Made by a program: the position numbers and the translations under genes. A DNA stretch of 64,000 nucleotides from UBA1563 sp041671545 (GTDB taxonomy: Bacteria > Bacteroidota > Ignavibacteria > Ignavibacteriales > Ignavibacteriaceae): assembly GCA_041671545.1 (NCBI GenBank), contig JBAZBI010000008.1, positions 124,001 to 188,000 on the forward strand, in the 5' to 3' direction. Positions within the stretch are counted from its first letter, which is position 1; each line of letters starts with the position of its first letter. This document shows positions 8,966-19,051 of the stretch, in pieces. Below the pieces are notes generated by a model that was given only the letters and a program-made list of their open reading frames with translations, was not told where the DNA came from and searched no databases.

Positions 8966-11389
8966 CTAAGTTTGTTTATGTAAAACCGGTAGAGAAAAAT
9001 AGAAGGTCGCTCCACCGTTAATACCCCCTTCTGCCCAAACTTCACCTTTGTGGCGATGGATAATGCGAAGAACAATCGCCAGCCCTACACCGGTTCCTTC
9101 AAATTCTTCTACTTTATGCAAACGCTGAAACACTCCGAATAATTTATGTACATAGGCTGGATTGAATCCAACCCCATAGTCCTTTACAAAATAGATGTTC
9201 TTCCCATTTTCTGTTCGACTTCCCACTTCAATTTTTTTCACCGAAGATTTTGAAGAGAATTTAATTGCGTTGGATAATAGATTACTCCAAACTTGTCGTA
9301 TCAAAACAGAATCACCATATGCATCCGGAAGAGTTGAAACGTTGAAATCATAATTGAGTTTAGTATCTGTAATATTCAATTCATAATAAATCGAATTGAC
9401 CAGATCAGTCATATTAATTCGAGTAAAATTAATATCTAATTTACTAACACGGGAAAGTGAAAGAAGATCAGTTATAAGTTGATCCATTTTCTTCGCATTG
9501 GTGCGGATCAAACGTAGGAACCTTTTCCCTTCATTATCAAGTTTATCTTCATAGTCTTCTATAAGAAGTTTTGAAAAACCGTCGATTGCTCTCAATGGAG
9601 CGCGTAAATCATGAGAGGTTGAGTAAGTAAAAGCCTCTAACTCTTTATTTGCAGCTTCCAGCTGAGAAGTTCGCTCTAAGACTCTTAATTCAAGGTCGGC
9701 ATTAAGTTTCTGGATTTCTTCTTCAGCTTTTTTAAGTTCTGTAACATCATGCGCTGCGGCAAAAACACCCTGAACTTCTCCCCTCTCATTTTTAAATACA
9801 GTTGCGTTATAAAGAATATCGGTTGTTTTACCTGATGTGTGAGTGATAGTAAGCGGGTAATCTCGAACAGAACCTTCTTCGAGAACTGTTTGATATCCGA
9901 TTCTTGCTTTATCGGGTTCAGTAAAATAATTAGCAAAATCATCACCGATCATTTGTTCTCTTGAAGCTCCCGTTATTTGTTCCGTTGCAGAATTTACATC
10001 GGCGATTTTTCCGTTATGTCCAATCGTTACAAGAGGATCAAGACTTGCTTCAATCAACCTTCGATTATAAGCACCGGCTAATTGCAAAGCTTCCTGGATT
10101 CGTTTTTGTTCTGTTATATCTCTTGCAATTGTTGATGACCCAGACACTTTTCCTTGAGAATCTCTAATGGGCGAGAATGTAACTGAAACATTTATCATCG
10201 CACCATCTTTCCGTTTTCTCACCGTTTCATGATGACGAATTTGTTCACCATTCCTGATCTTTTCCAATATTTCAGATATTTCTTCCCATCTGTCAGGGGT
10301 AGCCAAAAATGAAACATGTTTTCCTAATATTTCACTTGCGGTATAACCGTAAACTTTTTCAGCACCGCTATTCCAACTAACTATAATGCCCTCAACATCC
10401 TTGCCGATTATTGCATCATCAGACGATTGAACTATTGCTGCAAGTAGCAGGGATTCTTTCTCAGCGCGCTTCTGTTCCGTTATATCACGTGCAGCGGCAA
10501 ATACTCCTTGAACTTCATTAAACTCATTTTTATAAACCGTAGCATTGTATAAAACATCGGTTGTACTTCCGGATTTGTGTTTTATTGTTAGTGGATAATC
10601 TCGAACAAATCCCTGAGCTAATACTTTTTGATTACCATTTCTGGCATCTTCAGGTTCTGTGAAGTAATTAGCAAAATCATCACCGATAAGTTGATCTCTT
10701 GAAGCGCCGGTAATTTTTTCAGTTGCTGAATTAACATCGGTAATTTTTCCGTCTCTCCCAATCGTTACCAAAGGATCGAGACTTGCTTCAATTAACCGGC
10801 GGTTGTATTCACTTGCTCTTTTCAACTCTTCAGCAAATAACTTTCTTTGAGTGATATCACGTGCCGTTGCATAAGTTAATCCCTCATCAGCATTATAACT
10901 TGCCCGCCATGACAACCAACGCAACGAACCATTTTTATTAATATACCGATTTTCAAAATTGAGTGTATAACCGCGATGTAACTGCTTTGCCATTTCATCA
11001 ACTGTTGCCTGTTTATCCAGCGGATGCACAAAGTCAATGAAAGGCCTCCCGGTTAGTTCAGCTTCAGTATATCCCAACAGATCTGAAAAAGCTTGGTTTA
11101 TTTTTTTAAAAGCTCCGTTCGGGTCAGCGATACACATAAGATCGGTAGAATTTTGGAAAAAATTAAAGTAATGTTCACTCCCCGTTTCCGTCATAATTGG
11201 TATGGTTTTCACAGACGGAATTGATTTATTTTTCTTTTTAAGTGATGCCGGACTTTTTGAATTTGATTTTAGGAGGGTCGATTTTTTTTTAGTTTTTGTT
11301 TTAGCGGTTTTTGAAGTTTGCTCCTTCTTGCCTTTAGATGTTTTGCCGGAAAGAATTGTTCCATCCTTTTTTACGATGCTCTTTTTCAT
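8966..11389 (-). CDS. Multi-PAS sensor histidine kinase
   Basis: An 807-residue soluble kinase. The first 65 residues are very rich in lysine, serine and threonine and probably disordered. Four PAS domains follow (roughly 75-187, 194-310, 316-435 and 440-555). PAS 2 and PAS 4 are near duplicates, both starting YNRRLIEASLDPLVTIG and containing GDDFANYFTEP. A coiled linker leads to the HisKA H-box STSHDLRAPLRAIDGFS and an ATPase with KDYGVGFNP and GTGVGLAIVLRII. It resembles phytochrome-type kinases that pair with Rcp1 regulators, and such a regulator is the next gene, 14 bp on. It has no receiver of its own, so the neighbour is the likely phosphate acceptor. Confidence 0.93.
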   Translation of the reverse strand: MKKSIVKKDGTILSGKTSKGKKEQTSKTAKTKTKKKSTLLKSNSKSPASLKKKNKSIPSVKTIPIMTETGSEHYFNFFQNSTDLMCIADPNGAFKKINQAFSDLLGYTEAELTGRPFIDFVHPLDKQATVDEMAKQLHRGYTLNFENRYINKNGSLRWLSWRASYNADEGLTYATARDITQRKLFAEELKRASEYNRRLIEASLDPLVTIGRDGKITDVNSATEKITGASRDQLIGDDFANYFTEPEDARNGNQKVLAQGFVRDYPLTIKHKSGSTTDVLYNATVYKNEFNEVQGVFAAARDITEQKRAEKESLLLAAIVQSSDDAIIGKDVEGIIVSWNSGAEKVYGYTASEILGKHVSFLATPDRWEEISEILEKIRNGEQIRHHETVRKRKDGAMINVSVTFSPIRDSQGKVSGSSTIARDITEQKRIQEALQLAGAYNRRLIEASLDPLVTIGHNGKIADVNSATEQITGASREQMIGDDFANYFTEPDKARIGYQTVLEEGSVRDYPLTITHTSGKTTDILYNATVFKNERGEVQGVFAAAHDVTELKKAEEEIQKLNADLELRVLERTSQLEAANKELEAFTYSTSHDLRAPLRAIDGFSKLLIEDYEDKLDNEGKRFLRLIRTNAKKMDQLITDLLSLSRVSKLDINFTRINMTDLVNSIYYELNITDTKLNYDFNVSTLPDAYGDSVLIRQVWSNLLSNAIKFSSKSSVKKIEVGSRTENGKNIYFVKDYGVGFNPAYVHKLFGVFQRLHKVEEFEGTGVGLAIVLRIIHRHKGEVWAEGGINGGATFYFSLPVLHKQT

Positions 11390-11602
11390 ACTGCACCAAA
11401 TAGTAATTCAATTCTAGTTTTTTCGGAAGGAATTATTTTTGAGATCATAAGGGTGATTTTATTTCAATGTATTTATCTTGATCAATAAAATGTTGTAACA
11501 ACTAAACCAAAGTAACCGATAAAATCTAACTAACTTGCAAATTAAAAACAACCAAATAATTTACAATGCTGCCTAAAATAAGGTTAGATACTGAGCTAAT
11601 TT

Positions 11603-11618
11603 TTTACTGATCAGTAAA
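11603..11618. promoter_or_regulatory. 16-bp perfect palindrome, possible operator
   Basis: TTTACTGA is followed directly by TCAGTAAA. The site lies 16 bp beyond the stop of the 1586-residue kinase and about 215 bp before the start of the 807-residue kinase, both on the minus strand. The size suits a dimeric regulator site for the downstream operon. A role as a weak terminator stem cannot be excluded, but there is no clear T run. Confidence 0.35.
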
Positions 11619-11634
11619 CCATCCGAAGTTCTTG

Positions 11635-14600
11635 TTACTCATTAAGTAGCGCCCTCTTTACTAAATCGATCATCTCTTTTCTTCTAAACGGTTTGGCAAG
11701 ATAGTGAGTGCATCCGGCTGCAAGTGATTCCGTTTTATCTTTGCCCAAAGCATATGCTGTAACGGCAGCAATTGGTGTATTTGCATATTGTGACAAATTT
11801 AAAATTTCTTTTACTAACTCAAGTCCGTTCATCCCCTCTCCAAGATTTATATCGATCATAAAGAAATCATATTTCTTTTCGTTCAGTAATTTGAGTGCTG
11901 AAATACCATCTTCTGCAGTATCAACCTCACAAGTATCTTTCAAAAATAATTTCACCATGTTTCTATTTATGAAATCATCTTCCACATAAAGTACGGACGC
12001 TGAAAAAGATTTGCCGATTGATGAATCAACAGGCATTTGAATTAGTTTTGACTCTTCATCATAATTTTCAATTCTTGAAGATGAAGCGACGATCGCGGGA
12101 AATTTTACAGTAAACGTTGACCCAACACCATATTCACTCTTAACCGTAATAGTGCCGTGCATTAGCTCAACCGCTTTTTTAGAGATTGTTAATCCTAATC
12201 CGGGACCTTCATAATTACGACTTATCCCCTCACTCACCTGGCGGAATTCTTCCCAAATGAGATCAATTTTATCTTCGGGAATTCCAATTCCCGTGTCTTT
12301 CACATTGATATAAAATATCGGAGGTTGTTTTGAACTTCCCTTTACGTTGAGTTCCTCTATACCGACTTCGACCTTTATATTTCCTTCTTTTGTGAACTTA
12401 ATCGCATTATCAATTAAATTATGAAGAATGCGTTTTAAAAGAATTCCATCCAGATGCGCAATAATATTCTCATCTTGAATAATTGTTTCAAGCTGAATGT
12501 TTTTCTTTGAGGCATCAGCGGCAAATAAAAGAACACTTTCTTTTATTATAGGAACTACTGAAACATCCTTTGCAATAACCTCAATTTTTCCCGTCTCAGC
12601 TTCAGAAAGATCAAGAATAAATTTAAGTGTTTCACTTAATCTTTTACCTGATTGATAAATCCCTTGCACCATATCCACTTGTTCGGCATCTTCGAGAAGA
12701 GTTGTTAATATTTCAGCATAACCCAAAATCCCATTTAACGGTGTCCGAAGTTCGTGACTCATATTCGCTAGAAAATTCGACTTGAGTCTATTCATTTCTT
12801 CGGCTTTATCTTTAGAGATAACAAGTTCTTCTATCATTTTTTTCTTTTCGGTTATATCTTCTTTAACCGCAACGAAATGAGTTATTTCTCCATTTTTATT
12901 TAATAAAGGTGAGATGAGCGCTGATTCCCAGTACAATTCTCCATTTTTCTTTTTATCGAGAAATTCTCCTTTCCACTCTTTACCATTTAAAATTGTATTC
13001 CAAAGGTCTTCATAATATTTTTTATCCTGAATTCCTGATTTTAATATCCTCGGATTTTGACCAATTACTTCCTCTTTCGTAAATCCCGTTATTTCACAGA
13101 ATTTATGGTTTACATATTCTATGTCTCCTTGGGGATTTGTAATAACAACAGAAGCCGGACTTTGTTCAACGGCGCGGGATAATTTTAGCAGTTCATCTTC
13201 AAATTGTTTTCGTTCCGTAAAGTCGTGGTTAACACCAACCAAACCGGTGATGTTTCCGTGCATGTCTCGCAATGGAACTTTAGCTCCAAGCAACCAATGT
13301 GGAGCTCCATCTTTATCTATTAATCGTCCCTCAATATTTAGCAGAGGTTTACCTGATTTAATAACAGATTGATCTTCTTCAAAATATCTTTTTGCTTCAC
13401 TTTCCGGGTAGAGATCAAAATCAGTTTTTCCGATTACATCATTTTCAGAATTTTTTCCGGAAAATTCAATTTCCTTCTTGTTAGCTAGTATTTTCCTCCC
13501 TTCAATATCCTTAACGAATACCGCGTCCGGAATCAAATCAATAATTGTTCTAAGAAGGGTTCGTTCATTTGTAAGAATTTCTTCTGCTTGTTTACGTTCG
13601 GTAATATTCTTGAAAACGCTTAATGATAATGTTAGTTGATGTGGATTTTCTAAAAATGTATTCGATAACTCAAGCACTATTCTTTTCCCATTCCAAAGTA
13701 CAAGTTCCCGTTCTAAATGAGCAGGGATGCTTCGGGAACGGAACCGCTCCTTATGTTTCCGTAAGATTTCCGCTCGCTTAGCCACTTCATAGACGATACT
13801 TATTGGTTTCCCTTCCATTTCTTCACAAGGTTTCTCCACCATTTTGCAATATGCATCATTAACCAACAGTATAATGCCTTCTTCATTTGTTATCCGCATT
13901 CCATCCGTACCTTTCTCCCAGACTGAACGGAATCTCAACTCACTTTCACGCAGTATGTCTTCCCCACGTTTGCGTTCGGTAATATCGATTACGGTTGAAA
14001 CCATCGTATTTTGTTCGGATAAAGGAATGTTGACCGCATTTACTACATGCTCTGAACCATCTTTATGAGTTACTAAGCACTCCTCCCAGTGCATTCGTGA
14101 AGGGTCTCCTGATTGAATATCTGCAATAATTTTTGCCATTAATTCTTTACGGTACTTCTCATCGGGATAAACTTTTTTGAAGAAAACAGAAGTATCTTTC
14201 ATCTCATCTTGAGGCCAGCCATAAATTTCTTCAAACTTTTTATTTATATAGAAAGAGTTCCCTTTATCAATTTCATTTAACGCAATACCTATCGGAAGAT
14301 TATCTAGAACAGTTTGAATAAAAGAATTTTTTTTCTTCAATTCTTCTTCTGCATGCTTACGCTCTGTTATGTCCCTAAACAATCCCAGATTGTACAACCT
14401 GCCGTCAATCGTGATGCTTGTCGAGTTTATGTCCGTGTATAAGATTGTACCGTCCTTCCTAAGACATGGAACGTCGAGTACAAGAGATTTATCTCTCCGG
14501 GTAACGGCTTCGAACTCGGTAATTACCCACTGTAGGTCCTGGTTAGAATGAATGTCTGCTATACTCATCGTTGTCAATTCTTCTTCAGTGTATCCGAGCA

Positions 14601-16395
14601 TTCGACACATAGCTGGATTTGCATACTTGAAAGTCCTTGTTTCAGCATCAGCAAACAGTATACCGTCGGCACTCAATTCAAACAGCATACGATATCGTTC
14701 TTCGCTTTCTTTAAGGTTTTGAAACATCAACAGATTTGTCAAGCTGTCTGCCACACGTCTGCTAATCTCCTTGAAAAGTTGCTGCTCATCATTTGTCCAG
14801 ATCCGTGCATAAGAACATTGATGCATTCCGAAAACCCAGGGTTTACCTACCTTGGGATAAATGGGAACCATCATCTGAGACTGAACACCAAACTGCTCGG
14901 CTGTTACTTTGTTGATGGGTCTATCTGTTCCAATAAGGTAAGTGACTACATCACCTAGTTCTAAAGCTTCCCGCAAATTATCAGCTAGATCCGGAGACAT
15001 CGGTACATCTATGTTCTTAGCATTGGCGCCAGGATATTCAGGTTTATTCACTTCAACCGGAACGCGAAAAGACTGAGCATCGGGATCGCATGGATAGAAA
15101 AGCCAGGCACGATCGCAATCGAAAATCGAAAACACCGTATTAACTACACTCCATAGCATCGGTTCAATATCAACTTCCCTTTTTATATCATGATCAATCC
15201 GCTCCAGGCTTTCCAGAAAATGAATATATGTTTTGGTTCTCTCCTCTGCTTGCTTGCGTTCAGTTATATCTTTTACCATTCCCCGCACTATTGGCTTATC
15301 AACGCCGTGAGTTCGGAGAGAATTGTTGTACTCCCAAATACGTCTTTCACCGGTTTTAGTTTGAATTATCATAATCCCATGTGCATGTCCAATCGTTAGT
15401 ATCTTCTTCAAATAAGCATTAAATATTTTTCGATATTCCGGGACAATGATATTCTGCAAATTCATTGTTAATACTTCTTCTTGAGAATAGCCGGTAATTT
15501 TTAACGCAGCACTATTTACTGAAAGAACATTTCCATCCAGATCATGGGTGCAAAACAATTCACTACTATGTTCAACCAAATCACGGTAACGATCTTCGCT
15601 TTCCCGTAGTGCTTCTTCCGCCTTCTTTCTTGCTGTTATATCCTCAACCGTTCCATCATAATAGAGAATATTTCCATTAGCATCGTTAATGATCTTTGCA
15701 CTTTCACGTATATATAGAACGGTTTCATCTTTCCTTATCCACGCAGATTCTAAACCTATAACTTCACCATTCTTCATTATTTGTTCATGAAAAAGTTTGC
15801 GTTCATGTGAAGGTTCGAAGCCATTTTTTTGAAGATTCCTTTTGGCAAGTTCTTCAAAAGACGAATAGCCAAGCATCTTTATTAAAGCAGGATTAGCCAA
15901 AATAATCTTTCCAGCCGGGGTAGTTCTATAGAGTCCAATAGTAGAATTCTCATAGATTGATCGAAAACGTTTTTCACTTTCGATAAGCTGAAGCTCCGCT
16001 TTCTCTTTTCCTAAAATGATTTTATTTTTTTCAAGTGCATCTTTTATTGCCATGGGTAAACGAGCAATGTGTTCTTTGATAATGTAATCAGTAGCGCCGG
16101 ATTTCATACATTCAACTGCAATCTCTTCGTTTACAGAACCGGTTAAAAGGATAAAAGGAGTAGCCGGACATTTTTCTAAGGTAATATCTAATACACGCAT
16201 CCCATTAAATTGCGGCATTTGGTAGTCGGAGATGATTATATCAGGAACAAATTTTTCCAGTTCATGGAGGAAATCAGTTTCGGTTTGAACAACACGGGAC
16301 TGAAACTGAATACCTGCTCTTTCAAGAATTCTCATTGCAAGTTCGGCGTCGGTATGAACATCTTCAACAAAGAGAATTTTCAATTCTGTGCTCAT
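11635..16395 (-). CDS. Giant hybrid histidine kinase with two receivers, seven PAS and one GAF domain
   Basis: A 1586-residue soluble protein. An N-terminal receiver (1-125, DIIISDYQMPQFNG) is followed by two PAS domains (about 140-385). A GAF domain comes next (about 395-560, with VFSIFDCDRAWLFYPCDP and MMVPIYPKVGKPWVFGMHQC). Five more PAS domains follow (about 565-1195). Each sensor unit ends in the usual DITERK junction. The HisKA has NMSHELRTPLNGILGYAEIL, the ATPase DTGIGIPEDKI and GPGLGLTISKKAVELMHG, and the C-terminal receiver VEDDFINRNMVK and DFFMIDINLGEGMNG. Domain order and kinase core match the kinase at 5551-8484, so the two probably arose by duplication followed by sensor-domain expansion. 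It may signal to the same partners. The ligand is unknown. Confidence 0.93.
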   Translation of the reverse strand: MSTELKILFVEDVHTDAELAMRILERAGIQFQSRVVQTETDFLHELEKFVPDIIISDYQMPQFNGMRVLDITLEKCPATPFILLTGSVNEEIAVECMKSGATDYIIKEHIARLPMAIKDALEKNKIILGKEKAELQLIESEKRFRSIYENSTIGLYRTTPAGKIILANPALIKMLGYSSFEELAKRNLQKNGFEPSHERKLFHEQIMKNGEVIGLESAWIRKDETVLYIRESAKIINDANGNILYYDGTVEDITARKKAEEALRESEDRYRDLVEHSSELFCTHDLDGNVLSVNSAALKITGYSQEEVLTMNLQNIIVPEYRKIFNAYLKKILTIGHAHGIMIIQTKTGERRIWEYNNSLRTHGVDKPIVRGMVKDITERKQAEERTKTYIHFLESLERIDHDIKREVDIEPMLWSVVNTVFSIFDCDRAWLFYPCDPDAQSFRVPVEVNKPEYPGANAKNIDVPMSPDLADNLREALELGDVVTYLIGTDRPINKVTAEQFGVQSQMMVPIYPKVGKPWVFGMHQCSYARIWTNDEQQLFKEISRRVADSLTNLLMFQNLKESEERYRMLFELSADGILFADAETRTFKYANPAMCRMLGYTEEELTTMSIADIHSNQDLQWVITEFEAVTRRDKSLVLDVPCLRKDGTILYTDINSTSITIDGRLYNLGLFRDITERKHAEEELKKKNSFIQTVLDNLPIGIALNEIDKGNSFYINKKFEEIYGWPQDEMKDTSVFFKKVYPDEKYRKELMAKIIADIQSGDPSRMHWEECLVTHKDGSEHVVNAVNIPLSEQNTMVSTVIDITERKRGEDILRESELRFRSVWEKGTDGMRITNEEGIILLVNDAYCKMVEKPCEEMEGKPISIVYEVAKRAEILRKHKERFRSRSIPAHLERELVLWNGKRIVLELSNTFLENPHQLTLSLSVFKNITERKQAEEILTNERTLLRTIIDLIPDAVFVKDIEGRKILANKKEIEFSGKNSENDVIGKTDFDLYPESEAKRYFEEDQSVIKSGKPLLNIEGRLIDKDGAPHWLLGAKVPLRDMHGNITGLVGVNHDFTERKQFEDELLKLSRAVEQSPASVVITNPQGDIEYVNHKFCEITGFTKEEVIGQNPRILKSGIQDKKYYEDLWNTILNGKEWKGEFLDKKKNGELYWESALISPLLNKNGEITHFVAVKEDITEKKKMIEELVISKDKAEEMNRLKSNFLANMSHELRTPLNGILGYAEILTTLLEDAEQVDMVQGIYQSGKRLSETLKFILDLSEAETGKIEVIAKDVSVVPIIKESVLLFAADASKKNIQLETIIQDENIIAHLDGILLKRILHNLIDNAIKFTKEGNIKVEVGIEELNVKGSSKQPPIFYINVKDTGIGIPEDKIDLIWEEFRQVSEGISRNYEGPGLGLTISKKAVELMHGTITVKSEYGVGSTFTVKFPAIVASSSRIENYDEESKLIQMPVDSSIGKSFSASVLYVEDDFINRNMVKLFLKDTCEVDTAEDGISALKLLNEKKYDFFMIDINLGEGMNGLELVKEILNLSQYANTPIAAVTAYALGKDKTESLAAGCTHYLAKPFRRKEMIDLVKRALLNE

Positions 16396-16443
16396 AGTAT
16401 CCTTCTTATTTATGGTTTAAAAATAATAATTATTAAATTATTT

Positions 16444-16461
16444 GCACTATCGCTATAGTGC
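16444..16461. promoter_or_regulatory. Inverted repeat in divergent promoter region
   Basis: GCACTAT-CGCT-ATAGTGC lies in the 230-bp gap between the divergently transcribed giant kinase and the membrane methyltransferase-like gene, about 50 bp before the kinase start. It could be an operator or a hairpin in the kinase leader. No other regulatory element was recognised in the gap, which is otherwise A+T-rich. Confidence 0.35.
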
Positions 16462-16625
16462 TTTTGTTGAGAAATATGACATTCACAATGAACAATTGTT
16501 TCTTCAATCATAAATTCGGAAAGCTTTATTTTTCCCGAATTGGATTTTTATGGAAACATTTTCCATTGTATTTTATTTCTTAAAGTTCAGTATAATTTTA
16601 TTGATTCGGGAATTAGGATAATAAA

Positions 16626-19031
16626 ATGGTTTTTAATGAAGAAAAGAAACTAACTAATACGCTTCCATTAGTTACTTCCGGATTTTATTTCGGGATACTG
16701 CAAACAGCGATCTATTTCTCGATCGAAGTTTTCGTAACCGCTACTTTTGCAGGTTATTTTCTACTCATCCTTGCCTGGATGGGCGGAGTTATCTTTTCAA
16801 TAAAAACCGATATTGTTGAAGATTTTTTTTCAAGTCTAACTCTCTCGATCATTGTCTTTTACATTTTTTTACTATTTGTTGCTTTAACTCCACCTCAGCC
16901 GGTAGTTTATCCTCTTCTTTTCCTATTGATATTTATCTCATCAATACCCGCAGGTAAATTTTTCAGACTTTATGGGAAGTCGGTTTCCAGTGATGTTTTA
17001 TTCTTTCATGAAAACAATGGATTTGTTTTCGGACTAGTGGTTTCTCTTCTACTGTTTGTAAAATTCGGTATTCTATTTGTTTACTTTGCCCCTCTCTTTT
17101 CGTTTTGTTTAGTATTACTTTCAATTAAAGAAAGAAATAATGAAGGATTGGGGATTATTCTTTTAGTCATTCTTTTTTTTATTTGGCAGCATTATTGGCT
17201 TGGAGTTATCACCTTCATTTCTCTTTATATTTTTTTACTGATCTCAAAAACTATCTTCCCCAAACCGGTTGAATTACCATCTCTTCTTGATGAAAATGTT
17301 GATGCTGAATTATCAAACAATAAGTTAAAAGCTATCATCATGATTGCGGGATTTAATCTCATTCTTCTCCAATATTTTATTGTAAGAGAATTTTCAACTA
17401 TCATCTCTGCAAATGAACTAAGTATTTTACTTGTAAGTGTCGCTTACATGATCGGCTTTTCAGTTGGATATTCCATTTCTTCGCACCTTACTTTTTCTTT
17501 CCTAAAGATTATCAGTGTTGCTACATTTGTACTTCATTTAGTGATTTTTATCGGGATTAAATTCTTTGCTTCTTATTTACTTTCGGAGGGATTTAGTTTT
17601 GAGATGTTACTTCTACTTCTCTTTGTCTCTTCATTATTAACTTCTTCATTCTATTCTATTTTCTTACCGAAGTTCATTCAATTTAAAGGAAATCATACTC
17701 TTCCATTCTTCTATAATATTGAGCTGATCGGCGCTGCCTCAGGAATAATATTTTTCTTTTTTATCGTCTCCTCCGCTCAATATTTCCTTTTCCCGGTATA
17801 TTTTCTGATGCTGCTTCTTTTAGTTCTTATTTTGTTGAATAAAAACAAATGGGCTTTCCCATTTTTATTTTTAGGATTATACCTCATTGGAATTTTTACT
17901 TCAAACCAAAAAGAAATTACAACTGCCGGCACGATTGATTATTATCAGTCTCTCGGATACTCTAATCCAAAAATTTTATTTTCTGATAACTCATTCTATC
18001 ATTCCGTAGATGTTATACAAACCTATTATGACCGCTTCCAAAAGATAAAACAGAGCAAAATCTCATTTTTAAATGGACAAAAGTATTTCGTCTACGATTA
18101 TCCTTTTCCCGGAATTACCACTGAAGAAACTTCTTTAAGTGAATTCACCTACTTTCTCGCAAATCTCCCGGCACACTACAAATTTAAGCGGGATGGCAAA
18201 AAACAAAGGGTACTAATTCTTGGAGGAGGTTCTTTATATTCCATCAATCGTGTTGCTCCTTACTCCGTAAAAACAACCGTTGTTGAAATTGATCCTAAAG
18301 TAATTGAATCTTCTAAAAAATGTTGGAGTGAAATAAATCAACATAACAGATTACAGAATTACGAAATTATTATTGATGACGCAAAACGATATTTAAAAAC
18401 AACTAATGAACATTTCGACTTGATAATAATGGATATTTCAGCTCCTTATTATTTAGGTTCCGCCTTGCTTCATAATAAAGAATTTTTTGAACTTGTTAAG
18501 AGTAAATTAAAACCGGGGGGAATCTTTTCTGAATCGACACAAGGACGACCTGATCCTCATTTTCCGTCAAGCACAGCGATGAGAATCCTTAAAGCAGTGC
18601 ATGAAGTCTTTCCAAATTATTTCGTCATCGATTGTAAAATGGCTCCAAGAGGAAAACGTGGATTTATAATGGCATCAGATCACAATGCACCCATTTTATT
18701 TAATGATATTGTTGAACTTCTTAAACAAGATAGAAAACTTGCCGGTACATCGTTTTATGGAAAGAATGATGCTGATATGAATTTATCACACGTAAAACCA
18801 TTATCACTTTACTCAATGGAAAATCTCTGGAATGGAAATCTTAAAAGAATTAAAACTCGTTTATTTGCAGCAAAGAGTAGAACAAATCACATAGAGTTTT
18901 GCTTCCCGGCATATCTAAAGAGAGAATATCTGAATCCCTACTTCTTAGGTTTAACCTTGATAATTATAAGCCTGGCAATCACGATTCGCTATCTCCCGCA
19001 AAAAAGAATTTCGAAAAAGAAAGAGACGTAA
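16626..19031 (+). CDS. Membrane protein with C-terminal spermidine synthase-like domain
   Basis: The 801-residue protein has about 14-16 hydrophobic segments up to residue 430, then a soluble Rossmann domain from about 520 to 690 and a last hydrophobic stretch near the C terminus. The soluble part matches the polyamine synthase/methyltransferase fold: RVLILGGGSLYS (nucleotide loop), TTVVEIDPKVIE, IIDDAKRYL and DLIIMDIS. Two hallmarks of true aminopropyltransferases are altered: GGGDG reads GGGSL, and the DSTDP-type catalytic loop reads DISAP. The enzyme may therefore be a methyltransferase or use another substrate. An AGGA ribosome-binding site precedes the ATG. Similar membrane fusions occur in many bacteria without known function. 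Confidence 0.8.
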   Translation: MVFNEEKKLTNTLPLVTSGFYFGILQTAIYFSIEVFVTATFAGYFLLILAWMGGVIFSIKTDIVEDFFSSLTLSIIVFYIFLLFVALTPPQPVVYPLLFLLIFISSIPAGKFFRLYGKSVSSDVLFFHENNGFVFGLVVSLLLFVKFGILFVYFAPLFSFCLVLLSIKERNNEGLGIILLVILFFIWQHYWLGVITFISLYIFLLISKTIFPKPVELPSLLDENVDAELSNNKLKAIIMIAGFNLILLQYFIVREFSTIISANELSILLVSVAYMIGFSVGYSISSHLTFSFLKIISVATFVLHLVIFIGIKFFASYLLSEGFSFEMLLLLLFVSSLLTSSFYSIFLPKFIQFKGNHTLPFFYNIELIGAASGIIFFFFIVSSAQYFLFPVYFLMLLLLVLILLNKNKWAFPFLFLGLYLIGIFTSNQKEITTAGTIDYYQSLGYSNPKILFSDNSFYHSVDVIQTYYDRFQKIKQSKISFLNGQKYFVYDYPFPGITTEETSLSEFTYFLANLPAHYKFKRDGKKQRVLILGGGSLYSINRVAPYSVKTTVVEIDPKVIESSKKCWSEINQHNRLQNYEIIIDDAKRYLKTTNEHFDLIIMDISAPYYLGSALLHNKEFFELVKSKLKPGGIFSESTQGRPDPHFPSSTAMRILKAVHEVFPNYFVIDCKMAPRGKRGFIMASDHNAPILFNDIVELLKQDRKLAGTSFYGKNDADMNLSHVKPLSLYSMENLWNGNLKRIKTRLFAAKSRTNHIEFCFPAYLKREYLNPYFLGLTLIIISLAITIRYLPQKRISKKKET

Positions 19032-19051
19032 AAACATTTCTCCATCTCTTT

